NCBI RefSeq assembly: GCF_029625295.1
Contig: NZ_CP121112.1
Location: 3,906,001-3,970,000, forward strand
Reading direction: 5' to 3'
Source of the DNA: Flavobacterium gyeonganense
GTDB taxonomy: Bacteria > Bacteroidota > Bacteroidia > Flavobacteriales > Flavobacteriaceae
DNA length: 64,000 nt
Positions 1-8,117 of the stretch are shown piece by piece (the first letter of the stretch is position 1; each line of letters opens with the position of its first letter). The notes under the pieces were generated by a model. That model was not told the origin of the DNA. It saw only the letters and a program-made list of their open reading frames with translations, and did not search any database. The translations under genes and the position numbers were made by a program.

Positions 1-99
1 ATGCTGAATGAATATCAAAGCGAATTCGATATCATTAAAGAATTTGATCTAAAAGAAGAATCAAAAAAAGCGGACAGTAACGCTTATTACGTGTTGTAA
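1..99 (+). CDS. C-terminal end of an unidentified protein (partial)
   Basis: An open frame runs from the first base to a TAA stop and ends in the residues SNAYYVL. The ATG at position 1 is probably an internal methionine, because the frame is open to the window edge. The 32 visible residues are mostly charged (DIIKEFDLKEESKKAD) and match no domain I recognise. A strong hairpin terminator follows about 25 bases after the stop, which supports a real gene end. The function cannot be told from this fragment. Confidence 0.5.
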   Translation: MLNEYQSEFDIIKEFDLKEESKKADSNAYYVL

Positions 100-123
100 A
101 TTAATTCTTGGTTTTAATTGTTG

Positions 124-160
124 ACCGGACAGTAAGTAGTTGTACTGTCCGGTTTTTTTA
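124..160. terminator. Bidirectional rho-independent terminator
   Basis: An 11-bp perfect stem ACCGGACAGTA / TACTGTCCGGT (124-134 and 143-153) is followed by seven T on the plus strand. It lies between the end of the first plus-strand gene and the convergent minus-strand regulator gene, so it can end the plus-strand transcript and possibly the other. Confidence 0.8.
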
Positions 161-176
161 TTTTCAAGCAAAATAC

Positions 177-1601
177 TTATAAATTTTGCTGGGCCAGTTT
201 ACCTAATGTTTGTATGGAATGTCGTAATTCATTGGTCCACGGCAAGCCAAAACTCAGTCGCATGCAATTTGAAAATTGATCCTGAAAAGAAAAAATACGT
301 CCCGGAGCAATGCTGATATTATGTTTCATTGCCAAATGATAAAATTCGGCAGTATCTATTTTTTTATCAAGTTCAATCCAAAGGAAAAAACCGCCCTGAG
401 GCTGGCTTACTTTTGTGCCTTTTGGGAAAGATTCTAAAATCGTATTGATATAATTATTACAGTTATGATTGAGGATCTGTCGAATTTTTCGAAGATGATT
501 TTCATATCGGCCATTTTTTAGAAAATCACCCACAACTTCATGTGTAATGGTGGGAGAGGAGATGGTGTGATATAATTTTGTCCGTAATATTTCTTTTTTA
601 AATTTTCCCGGTACAACCCAGCCCACACGATAACCTGGTGCCAAAGTTTTAGAAACCGAACTGCAGCACATCACAATTCCGCTTTTATCATACGTTTTGC
701 AGTTAGTTGGCCTGGCTGAGCCAAAATACAAATCACCATGAATATCATCTTCAATTAACGGAATATTGTGTAATTCCATCAAACGAACAACTTCTTCCTT
801 ATGTTCGTTTGGCATCATACTTCCTGATGGATTACTGAAATTACTCATCAATACACAGGCTTTTATTTTTTTTGTTGAAATGGCTTTTTTTAAAGCTTCA
901 AGTTCAATTCCGGTAGTTATGTTGGTTGGTAATTCCATTACATGCAGACCTAATGATTTGGCCAGCTGCAGTACACCAAAATAAACCGGACTTTCTGTAA
1001 TAATTGTATCGCCCGGTTTTGTTACGGCCATCAAACAATGCGAAATAGCACTTACACAACCGGGAGTGGTAATAATGTCTTCTTCTGTTAAAGTACCGCC
1101 CCAGTTAAATGACCAGCGGGCAATTTCTTTTCTAAGATTAACATTTCCCTGCATTTCTTCATAACTCGTTCCGCTATTTGGCAGCTGTCGCATCGCCTGA
1201 ATCATTCCTTTATTGAGTTTTGCTATTGGGAGAAGTTCATTCGATGGAAAACCTAGTGAAAGCATTGTGACAGTAGTACTGGTCATATTTCCGTAAACCA
1301 TATCGATTAAATCTTCACGGTCAATATTTCGAGTGGTCAGAATAGGGGAGCTGGGAGTTGGCTCAGGAGCGATCCGTGCCGATATATTGCTTACGTAGTA
1401 ACCTGATTGTGGTCTTGATTCAATTAGTGCCCGGCTTTCAATTTCGTAATACGCTTTGCTTACTGTGCTCATGCTGTAGCCCGTTTCAGCGCAAACTTCC
1501 CGGATTGATGGCAGTTTGTCCCCAACGTTTAAAAGACCTGATTTTATTTGTTTTTCAATAACATCAGCAAACTGTAAATAGAGGTAATTTGAATTTCGCA
1601 T
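177..1601 (-). CDS. MocR-family GntR regulator with aminotransferase-like domain
   Basis: The 474-residue protein joins an N-terminal GntR winged helix (about residues 5-72, with DKLPSIREVCAETGYS and the recognition region STVSKAYYEIE) to a fold-type I PLP aminotransferase domain (about 110-470). The expected PLP lysine is K318 in SSVSKTLAPGYRVGW. SNFSNPSG (about 253-260) and the aspartate in EDDIHGD are typical PLP-site motifs. MocR proteins use PLP or an amine ligand to switch transcription, and often control a neighbouring divergent gene. Here the divergent neighbour is an EamA exporter 99 bases away, so it is the likely target. Two AAAACTGT direct repeats lie in the shared gap. The exact ligand is unknown. 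Confidence 0.9.
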   Translation of the reverse strand: MRNSNYLYLQFADVIEKQIKSGLLNVGDKLPSIREVCAETGYSMSTVSKAYYEIESRALIESRPQSGYYVSNISARIAPEPTPSSPILTTRNIDREDLIDMVYGNMTSTTVTMLSLGFPSNELLPIAKLNKGMIQAMRQLPNSGTSYEEMQGNVNLRKEIARWSFNWGGTLTEEDIITTPGCVSAISHCLMAVTKPGDTIITESPVYFGVLQLAKSLGLHVMELPTNITTGIELEALKKAISTKKIKACVLMSNFSNPSGSMMPNEHKEEVVRLMELHNIPLIEDDIHGDLYFGSARPTNCKTYDKSGIVMCCSSVSKTLAPGYRVGWVVPGKFKKEILRTKLYHTISSPTITHEVVGDFLKNGRYENHLRKIRQILNHNCNNYINTILESFPKGTKVSQPQGGFFLWIELDKKIDTAEFYHLAMKHNISIAPGRIFSFQDQFSNCMRLSFGLPWTNELRHSIQTLGKLAQQNL

Positions 1602-1606
1602 AAAAA

Positions 1607-1643
1607 AAAACTGTTCTGCTGCAATTTACAAAAACTGTATCTG
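1607..1643. promoter_or_regulatory. Candidate MocR operator: two direct repeats
   Basis: AAAACTGTTCTG (1607-1618) and AAAACTGTATCTG (1631-1643) are direct repeats with starts 24 bases apart, in the 99-base gap between the MocR-type gene and the divergent exporter. MocR dimers usually bind direct repeats about two helical turns apart, so this is a plausible operator. The call rests on position and spacing only. Confidence 0.4.
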
Positions 1644-1700
1644 TATTGCTGTATTATTTTTAAGAAATTTGCTCTATATAAATATCAAACAAGAAATCCC

Positions 1701-2612
1701 ATGAAAACAACAAAATATTATTTAGCTGCGATTACAGCTTACACTACCTGGGGTTTTTTCAGCCTTCTGCTAAAACCAATACATGAATATGCTTCGCTGG
1801 ATATTTTATTCTATCGTGTTTTTAGCTGTAGTATTTTAATGCTGTTGATTTCATTTGTCTTTAAGCGAAAAAAAATAAATCAGACAATTGAAGTTTTCAG
1901 GACTTTACCATCTTCCAAAAAAATAAATGCAATTTTACTTAATATCGGTGGAAGCTTTTTTCTGATGGCTAACTGGTTTACTTTTATTTATGTCATGAAC
2001 CATGTTAGTGTAAAAGCGACTTCTTTGGCTTATTTGGTTTGTCCTATTTTAACAACGCTCCTGGCTTACTTTATTTTGCACGAAAAATTGAAAAAAACAC
2101 AATGGCTCGCAGTAGGACTAAGCATTTCGGGCTGTTTGTTGTTATCCTATGCTGATATTATGGATATGTTTTTTAGCGTCATTATCGGATTTACATATGC
2201 TTGTTACTTAGTAAGCCAGCGTGTGAATAAAGGTTTTGATACCTTTATTGTACTGACATTTCATATTACGCTGGCTGCTTTATTTTTATTACCGTTTTAT
2301 CCAGTGTATAGTGGGTCTCTACCTACAGAATTCACTTTTTATTTTTGTATTGAAACGATAGCCATATTTTTTACAATCATACCATTGTTCCTAAATTTAT
2401 ATGCACTATCGGGAATCAATTCTTCAACAGTCGGAATGTTGCTGAATATCAATCCAATGATTGCTTTTGGGCTCGCTTGTTTCGTTTATAAAGAGAAAAT
2501 TACACCGTTGCAGATTTTGGCTTATAGTATTATTTTTATTGCTGTACTCGTTTTCAATTCACACCATATTTTTTTCAGAAAGCAAAAAGGTATAGTAGCA
2601 GCTAAAAACTAA
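1701..2612 (+). CDS. EamA/RarD-like DMT-family exporter
   Basis: The 303-residue protein is almost entirely hydrophobic, with about ten membrane segments in two EamA halves (roughly 5-145 and 150-295). The N-terminus AITAYTTWGFFSLLLKPI is like RarD-type members. Each half ends in a typical EamA stretch, for example AYFILHEKLKKTQWLAVGLSISG and ACFVYKEKITPLQI. Drug/metabolite transporters of this type export amino acids or small metabolites from the cytoplasm. It is divergent from the MocR-type regulator and is probably its regulated target. The substrate cannot be read from the sequence. Confidence 0.85.
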   Translation: MKTTKYYLAAITAYTTWGFFSLLLKPIHEYASLDILFYRVFSCSILMLLISFVFKRKKINQTIEVFRTLPSSKKINAILLNIGGSFFLMANWFTFIYVMNHVSVKATSLAYLVCPILTTLLAYFILHEKLKKTQWLAVGLSISGCLLLSYADIMDMFFSVIIGFTYACYLVSQRVNKGFDTFIVLTFHITLAALFLLPFYPVYSGSLPTEFTFYFCIETIAIFFTIIPLFLNLYALSGINSSTVGMLLNINPMIAFGLACFVYKEKITPLQILAYSIIFIAVLVFNSHHIFFRKQKGIVAAKN

Positions 2613-2633
2613 AATATAGAAATTAAATATTTG

Positions 2634-2668
2634 TCCGGAGGATTTATTATCTGTCCGGATTTTTTTTC
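2634..2668 (+). terminator. Possible weak terminator after the exporter
   Basis: Two copies of the palindrome TCCGGA (2634-2639 and 2654-2659) can pair across a 14-base loop and are followed by a run of T (2660-2668). The stem is only six pairs, so this is a tentative call, supported by its place just after an exporter stop codon. Confidence 0.4.
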
Positions 2669-2710
2669 AAGGATTTTAAGCACTATTTTTGTATTTGAAA
2701 AATAAGTAAT

Positions 2711-3562
2711 ATGTTATTTCTGATTTTAAGTATTATTTGTAGTGTAACAGTAGGCGTGATTTTTAAAATAACTCGTCATTACAGTTGTCGTCCGGTTCAG
2801 ATCATTACTTTTAATTATGTATTTGCACTCTTATTTTGTTATTTCACTTTTAGTCCAAATCTGGATGATGTTAATGCAAAGGCACCCTGGAATATTTACC
2901 TTTCAATAGGTGTTTTGCTGCCAGTTGTTTTTCTTTTTTTAGCATCTTCGATCAAACATATGGGCATAGTAAAAACCGATGCGGCTCAGCGACTATCTCT
3001 TTTTATTCCGATACTTGCAGCCTGGTTTCTTTTTAAGGAAGAATTTAATTCTTATAAAGTAATAGGGCTTGCGGTTGGATTTTTAGCTCTTTTGTTCATT
3101 TTGAAAAAGCCTTTCGATAATAAAAAGAACAACTGGATTTATCCTGCATTAGTTTTATTAGGTTTTGGAGTAATTGATATCCTTTTTAAACAAATTGCGC
3201 TTTACAGTGATCTGCCTTATACAACTTCTTTATTTATTGTCTTTTGTATCGCCTTACTGATTTCTTTGGTAATTGTGATTTATAATGCTGTAGTGAAAAG
3301 AGTAAAGTTAGAAATTAAAAATATTCTTTTCGGAGGATTGGTAGGACTCTTTAATTTCGGAAATATATTGTTTTACCTTAAAGCACACAAAGCATTTTCT
3401 AAAAATCCTTCTACTGTTTTTGCAGGAATGAATATGGGGGTTATAGTTTTAGGAAGTATCGTTGGAGTACTTTTTTTCAAAGAGAAGTTGTCCAAAATGA
3501 ATTTTTTGGGTATTGTTTTGGCTTTAATTGCAATTATTTTCATTTTTTTTTCTCAAATTTAG
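2711..3562 (+). CDS. DMT-superfamily transporter (EamA-like)
   Basis: This 283-residue protein has about ten hydrophobic helices and the internal duplication of the drug/metabolite transporter superfamily. The first half ends with LAAWFLFKEEFNSYKVIGL and the second with GVLFFKEKLSKMNFLGIVLA, the usual helix 4 and helix 9 signatures. It sits about 100 bases after another DMT gene on the same strand but is not closely similar to it. A TATTTTTG (-7-like) element lies shortly upstream, so it may have its own promoter. The substrate is unknown. Confidence 0.8.
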   Translation: MLFLILSIICSVTVGVIFKITRHYSCRPVQIITFNYVFALLFCYFTFSPNLDDVNAKAPWNIYLSIGVLLPVVFLFLASSIKHMGIVKTDAAQRLSLFIPILAAWFLFKEEFNSYKVIGLAVGFLALLFILKKPFDNKKNNWIYPALVLLGFGVIDILFKQIALYSDLPYTTSLFIVFCIALLISLVIVIYNAVVKRVKLEIKNILFGGLVGLFNFGNILFYLKAHKAFSKNPSTVFAGMNMGVIVLGSIVGVLFFKEKLSKMNFLGIVLALIAIIFIFFSQI

Positions 3563-3669
3563 TAAATTTTATTGGCCGGTAAAGGCTTAATTTACAACCT
3601 CTTTGTAAATATTTTCTTTTTTTTATAAAATAACTCTACAAATTCTATAGAATTTATAAAATATATTTA

Positions 3670-3677
3670 TAAATTTG
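3670..3677 (+). promoter_or_regulatory. Bacteroidota -7 element before the leader-like ORF
   Basis: TAAATTTG fits the TAnnTTTG -7 consensus and ends nine bases before the ATG of the 28-codon ORF, which would make that mRNA nearly leaderless. No clear TTTG -33 partner is present at 17-19 bases, so the call is weak. Confidence 0.3.
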
Positions 3678-3685
3678 CCATAACA

Positions 3686-3772
3686 ATGAAAAACTATAAT
3701 CGAAATATGATGTCTTTCAGATGCAGCTTAGCGATGTGCTGCATGTTGAATCATGTCCTGAAATGGCGTTAA
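3686..3772 (+). CDS. 28-codon Met/Cys-rich leader-like ORF
   Basis: The ORF begins MKNYNRNMMSFRCSLAM and continues CCMLNHVLKWR before a TAA. Five of its 28 residues are Met and three are Cys, including a CC pair, which is unlikely for random AT-rich DNA. A TAnnTTTG element lies just upstream. An 18-T run and a strong terminator (3813-3843) lie just downstream, followed by the glutamate dehydrogenase gene at 4042. A 6-bp hairpin TGCAGC/GCTGCA falls within the ORF. This layout resembles a transcription attenuator, in which ribosome stalling on scarce Met or Cys codons would change terminator folding. I do not recognise a named family, and it could instead be a stand-alone small protein or chance. 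Confidence 0.4.
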   Translation: MKNYNRNMMSFRCSLAMCCMLNHVLKWR

Positions 3773-3812
3773 TAGAGAAAGTACTTGTTAGTTATTTTTT
3801 TTTTTTTTTTTT

Positions 3813-3843
3813 AGCCTTTCATACCCATGAAAGGCTTTTTTTA
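3813..3843 (+). terminator. Rho-independent terminator after the leader-like ORF
   Basis: A perfect 10-bp stem AGCCTTTCAT/ATGAAAGGCT with an ACCC loop is followed by eight T. It is preceded by an unusual uninterrupted 18-T run (3795-3812). It lies between the Met/Cys-rich small ORF and glutamate dehydrogenase, where it could act as a simple terminator or as part of an attenuator. Confidence 0.85.
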
Positions 3844-4041
3844 GGATTTATTTAAAAACATAGATATGAGGTCAAATAAATACAACAATACATATATGAG
3901 ATGTATTCTTACGAAGATTCCATGTTGCATTTATAGCAATTAAGTACAGGAAAATGTAGCCATACTCTTTTGCAAATGAGCAGAAGATTTTAAATATAAA
4001 ATTTCACAATTAATTGAATCAAAATCTTAAAACTAAAAATT

Positions 4042-5328
4042 ATGAGCCTAGAAATAATTAAACAGAATCCTTTTCAGTCAATGATTGACCGTTTTAATAT
4101 CGCAGCTGATATTTTAAACCTTGATGAATCGATCAGACAGAAATTGCAGAAACCAGAAAAGCAAATTGTTGTAAATTTTTCTATCACACTTGATAACGGC
4201 ACAACTAAAAACTTTGAAGGATACCGTGTTATTCACAATACAGCCTTAGGACCGTCAAAAGGAGGAATTCGTTATGATACAGCTGTAAACCTTGATGAGG
4301 TAAAAGCTTTGGCAGCCTGGATGACGTGGAAATCTGCTGTAACCGGAATTCCGTTTGGAGGAGCAAAAGGCGGAATTATTTGCGATCCGAGAACACATTC
4401 TAAAACAGAATTAGAGAAAATTACCAGAGCATACACAAAAGCATTAGCAGATATTTTTGGTCCGGAAAAAGACGTTCCTGCGCCGGACATGGGAACAGGT
4501 CCTGATGAAATGGGCTGGCTAATGGATGAATTTTCTTTGGTTCACGGCAAAACGATTCATGCTGTTGTGACAGGGAAACATTTACATTCCGGAGGTTCTT
4601 TGGGAAGAGTAGAAGCTACAGGGAAGGGAGTAAGCATTATTACGCTTCTGGCGCTTCAAAAATTAAAACTGAGACCGGCAAGATCGACAGTTGCCATTCA
4701 GGGATTTGGAAATGTGGGCTTGCATTCGGCTTTGTTTTTATATGAAAAAGGATTAAAAGTTGTGGCTGTCAGCGATGTTTCAGAAGCTTTCTACAATCCC
4801 GATGGACTTAACATTCCGGAACTGATTTTATATTATAACCTGAATAATAAGAGTATTAAAGGATATCCCAATTCGGTAGCTATTAAGCATGAAGAATTAT
4901 TGCTTTTGGAGGTTGATGTACTAATTCCGGCAGCAAAAGAGGATGTTATAACACAGCAAAACGCAAATGATATTAAAGCCAAAATTATTGTAGAAGGGGC
5001 AAATGGCCCGGTTGCTTCAGATGCAGATCAGATTTTGCATCAAAATAATGTTTTGGTTGTACCGGATATTCTGGCAAATGCAGGAGGAGTGACTGTTTCT
5101 TATTTCGAATGGCTTCAGAATTCACTGTTAGAATCATGGAGAATTCATCAAATTAATAAACGTTTAGAAGATATACTCGAAAAAGGTTTTGAAACTGTTT
5201 TTAGAATTGCGGACAAATACAATGTTACCCCTAGAATTGCAGCCTATATTATTGCTCTGCAAAAAGTGGCAGACACACAATCTGTAAAAGAAGTAGCGCT
5301 GAAAGAACCTAAATTCAAACAGAATTAA
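4042..5328 (+). CDS. Glu/Leu/Phe/Val dehydrogenase (glutamate dehydrogenase)
   Basis: The 428-residue enzyme is the usual length of hexameric glutamate dehydrogenases, which interconvert glutamate with 2-oxoglutarate and ammonium in the cytoplasm. The substrate domain shows PSKGGIRY, K97 in AAWMTWKSAV, the active-site K109 in PFGGAKGG and D149 in PAPDMGT. The NAD(P) domain has GFGNVG and DVSEAF. EGANGPV and DILANAGGVTVSYFEW are conserved family blocks. The D in VAVSDVS suggests an NAD-type pocket, but this is only inference. The upstream gap is long (about 480 bases) and holds a small ORF and terminator that could regulate it. A 17-bp hairpin follows the gene. Confidence 0.95.
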   Translation: MSLEIIKQNPFQSMIDRFNIAADILNLDESIRQKLQKPEKQIVVNFSITLDNGTTKNFEGYRVIHNTALGPSKGGIRYDTAVNLDEVKALAAWMTWKSAVTGIPFGGAKGGIICDPRTHSKTELEKITRAYTKALADIFGPEKDVPAPDMGTGPDEMGWLMDEFSLVHGKTIHAVVTGKHLHSGGSLGRVEATGKGVSIITLLALQKLKLRPARSTVAIQGFGNVGLHSALFLYEKGLKVVAVSDVSEAFYNPDGLNIPELILYYNLNNKSIKGYPNSVAIKHEELLLLEVDVLIPAAKEDVITQQNANDIKAKIIVEGANGPVASDADQILHQNNVLVVPDILANAGGVTVSYFEWLQNSLLESWRIHQINKRLEDILEKGFETVFRIADKYNVTPRIAAYIIALQKVADTQSVKEVALKEPKFKQN

Positions 5329-5347
5329 GAATTGAAAGGAATTAAGT

Positions 5348-5399
5348 AAAAGATATTTTCATTAGTTGTTAGAAATTGTAATTAATGAAAATGTCTTTT
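5348..5399 (+). terminator. Hairpin after glutamate dehydrogenase
   Basis: AAAAGATATTTTCATTA (5348-5364) pairs with TAATGAAAATGTCTTTT (5383-5399), 16 of 17 positions, across an 18-base loop. It is AT-rich and lacks a long T tail, but it sits 20 bases after the stop codon and ends in TTTT, so a terminator is likely. Confidence 0.5.
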
Positions 5400-5460
5400 G
5401 GGTTAAATCTTAAATTGAACCATAATAAGTTGTTTATCAGTTAAAAAGTAATTTTTAAAA

Positions 5461-6683
5461 ATGGAACATATTAATTTTCTCGCGTTCGCTATGCCTGCGT
5501 TTTTCATTTTTTTATTTTTGGAATATAAACTGGCACAGCGGAAAAAAAACCGGAGATCTTCAATTACGAAAGCTCAGTTTCGAACATTAGTATTGGCATT
5601 GCAGAAAGATTAATTAATCTTTTTGTCGCAGGGAGTTTTTATCAGCTGTATTTTTTTATATATGATAACTATAGGTTTTTAGATATTCCGAGCAATTTTT
5701 TTGTATGGTTTGCTTTAATTTTAGCAACTGATTTTGTTTGGTATTGGTACCACAGGCTCGGGCACGAAGTTAATTTTTTCTGGGCGGCACATATTGTGCA
5801 TCACCATAGTGAAGAATTTAATTTTACTGCGGCAGCCAGAATCACGACTTTGCAGGCAGTTGTTAGAACGGGGTTTTGGTGTGTTCTTCCTCTCGTCGGG
5901 TTTCACCCTGATATGGTAATCACGATGTTGATTGTGCACGGAGCTTATTCTTTTTTTACACATACGCAGCTTATCGGAAAAATAAAATGGCTTGAGTACG
6001 TTTTTGTTACGCCATCAATTCACGGAGTTCATCATGCATCTGACGAAAAATATCTCGATAAAAACTACGGTGATATGTTTACTTTTTGGGACCGTATTTT
6101 TGGCACTTTTCAGGAGGAGGAAGAGAAACCAAAATACGGTTTAACCCACCCGTTAAAAAGTTATAGTTTCCTATGGCAGCATACACATTATTACTTTGAG
6201 ATTTATGAATTATGGAAACGATCGAAAGGGTTTAAAGCCAGATGGAATGCCGTTTTTGGGAGTCCGGCCCATATGGATCAGGATATTCGGCCCATGTTAG
6301 AAAAACGTTTTTTGCAGGATAAAAGCAATACGCATCAAAGGCTGAGATTTCGTAATTATCTCTATATACAATTAGGAGTCTGTATTTTATTCTTAACTGT
6401 TTTTACTTATTATTTTGAGTTTTTAAATCTTTTGGATAAAGTTTTTGTTTTGTCTTTTATTCTAATTACACTGATAAATTGCGGTGCTTTATTGGAACAG
6501 CGAAAATGGATGTATTATCTCGAATATGGCCGGATATTTATCGTAACCACTTATTTTCTATACGAAGAAAATTTACTGACATTTTTATTTGTTCCGATTG
6601 CCATTATGATTTTTGCAGAACAATTGTTTTCGCTGAGTAAACATTATCAGAAAGTCGTGCTGCAGCTGGAAAGTTCAGAGTAA
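5461..6683 (+). pseudogene. Sterol desaturase/fatty acid hydroxylase family gene, frame broken at an A8 run
   Basis: Frame one starts MEHINFLAFAMPAFFIFLFLE and ends early at a TAA near 5612. The rest of the protein continues in the next frame from the A8 run at 5542-5549 to the stop at 6683. One extra A restores one open frame of about 407 residues. The downstream part carries the di-iron histidine clusters of the family: HRLGH, HIVHHH and HGVHHA. It also has several membrane helices, including a hydrophobic C-terminal domain. Such enzymes hydroxylate or desaturate lipids in the membrane. Because the rest of the gene looks intact, a sequencing indel is likely. A -1 slip on the A run would also give the full protein. 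Confidence 0.75.
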
Positions 6684-6778
6684 GGAAATGTAAGTTTTAG
6701 TAAACAGAAAAATTAGCATTATAAAGGTTTCTCCCTATATTTTTTTAAGTTCCAGGTTTTATTTTAATGTTCTGTATC

Positions 6779-6892
6779 GTGTGAGCGATAGGAGCAAATT
6801 ACCGAAGTAATGCGGATAGCGCGACAGCATCGTGATAAGAGGGCGTATAACCGCAATGTAGCTTTGCCCTCTTATCGGGATGGTGGCACACC
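6779..6892. repeat. Structured intergenic repeat, family B copy 1
   Basis: This segment shares with 38221-38331 the blocks GATAGGAG, ACCGAAGTA, TGCGGATAGC and CGAC.GCAT. It is closed by GTGTG/CACAC ends and has an inner GAGGGC/GCCCTC hairpin. It lies between a plus-strand and a minus-strand gene. The conserved outer parts with a changing inner hairpin suggest a mobile or structured RNA-like element rather than a plain terminator. Confidence 0.55.
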
Positions 6893-6907
6893 CTGAATGT
6901 AATTTAA

Positions 6908-7342
6908 TCACACCCGGTTATAATCGCCTTTCCAGTGTTTTATAGCCTTTTTTATATCGTCTCCAGAAAGGTTTTCTGTAAGTGCGCGTTCAGTTAGCGA
7001 TAAAAATTCAGCATCAGGCGCAAAGCGGAATGCAAATATCTGATCGTCTGTAAATTTGTTTTCAATGGTTTCAAATCGGGTTCCGGTAAGTACAAAATAA
7101 CGGTATCGAAGCTCCAGTTTAACAATTCTGTTTTGTAAGATCAAGGCATAATGCTGGCGCAGCATAAACGCGAGACAAAACAGGAATATAAAAACTACAG
7201 CAATGACCCCCCAGATTAAGTGTTGTGGAGTGGTAAACGCAAAATAAATGCTAAAAGCCAGAAAAACAATCAGAACAGGGTAATAGATGAAATGATGTGG
7301 TGTATAAAATCGAATGTGATTTTGATAAGATTGCACTTTCAT
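6908..7342 (-). CDS. DUF6526-like small membrane protein
   Basis: The 144-residue protein starts MKVQSYQNHIRFYTPHHFIYYP, which resembles the opening of the DUF6526 family of Bacteroidota. Two hydrophobic helices (about 20-37 and 43-61) are followed by a soluble tail with the motif TDDQIFAFRFAPDAEFLSL and ending KHWKGDYNRV. The helices probably place it in the inner membrane with the tail in the cytoplasm. No enzymatic residues are recognisable and its role is unknown. A terminator-like hairpin lies between it and the next minus-strand gene, so it is probably transcribed alone. Confidence 0.75.
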   Translation of the reverse strand: MKVQSYQNHIRFYTPHHFIYYPVLIVFLAFSIYFAFTTPQHLIWGVIAVVFIFLFCLAFMLRQHYALILQNRIVKLELRYRYFVLTGTRFETIENKFTDDQIFAFRFAPDAEFLSLTERALTENLSGDDIKKAIKHWKGDYNRV

Positions 7343-7368
7343 GATAGGTTTTGTTTTTGGTGAAACGT

Positions 7369-7399
7369 AAAAAAGCTATTTAAAAAAATAGCTTTTTTC
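7369..7399. terminator. Bidirectional terminator
   Basis: AAAAAGCTATTT (7370-7381) pairs with AAATAGCTTTTT (7386-7397) around an AAAA loop, with T tails on both strands. It would end transcription of the DUF4142 gene that reads towards it on the minus strand. Confidence 0.75.
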
Positions 7400-7443
7400 C
7401 AAAGAAATGAACAACCAATACGGTAAAGTATTGTTTTTCGGTA

Positions 7444-8031
7444 TTATTTTTTATCTAAAGCCTCTTTAAGCTGTTTAGCATGCTGTAGGTGTGCAGTTAA
7501 TGCAACCACATTTTTTGAAGCCCATGCTTTAATTTCCGCATCGTTAGCAGTTTCAGATGCTTTAGTAAATTTATCAATTGCTTTTTCATGCCCGTCAACC
7601 ATCATATCGGCAAACTTCTTGTCAAAATCAACTCCTGTTTTTTCGTTAAGTTTATCGTATTCGTCTTTACCTTCTTCAGTGATTGAAGTTGGCAATGAAA
7701 AATTACGCTTATCTGCGATGGCTTTAACATCTGCAGTTGATTTTGTATGCTCATCAACCAGCATTTTACCAAATTTTTTAACTTCAGGATTGGTACTTTT
7801 TGTTTGGGCAAGTTTTCCAATTTCAATTTCAGCCAGATTGATTTCTGCTGCATCAACTAAAAATTCAGAATCATCTTCTTTAGAATCTATAGAGTCAAAT
7901 TTTGCTTCGTTTTGATCCTCTGCAACTTCTTTTGGGTCTTCTTGTTTTGCTTCATTTTTGCAGGAGTTTAAACTCAGTAAAACAATTCCTGCTCCTAAAA
8001 CTACTTTGCTTGCTAAAAGTATCTTTTTCAT
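7444..8031 (-). CDS. DUF4142 lipoprotein
   Basis: The 195-residue protein has a lipoprotein signal peptide ending in LLSLNSC (Cys at about 24). An acidic linker (about 28-60) is followed by a DUF4142 four-helix domain (about 60-193). The domain shows the family pattern of LAEIEIGKLAQTKSTNPEVKKFGKMLVDEH and, later, HEKAIDKFTKASE, with ferritin-like helix and histidine spacing. DUF4142 proteins are envelope proteins often linked to stress. The biochemical role is not established. It is a single gene with a terminator downstream. Confidence 0.9.
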   Translation of the reverse strand: MKKILLASKVVLGAGIVLLSLNSCKNEAKQEDPKEVAEDQNEAKFDSIDSKEDDSEFLVDAAEINLAEIEIGKLAQTKSTNPEVKKFGKMLVDEHTKSTADVKAIADKRNFSLPTSITEEGKDEYDKLNEKTGVDFDKKFADMMVDGHEKAIDKFTKASETANDAEIKAWASKNVVALTAHLQHAKQLKEALDKK

Positions 8032-8117
8032 GATTTTTATGTTTAAAATTTATGATGGTAAAATTATTTAAACATGAATTAGATATTTTACACTTTGATT
8101 TGATAATGTTATATCAT

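Noticed and set aside
766..984. Plus-strand frame of 72 codons inside the MocR gene
   Set aside because: It lies opposite a clearly coding gene and has no domain, promoter or start context. It is a shadow frame.
3795..3812. 18-T run as a simple terminator tail
   Set aside because: No stable stem precedes the T run. The only strong stem (3813-3836) comes after it, so the run itself is not a terminator tail.
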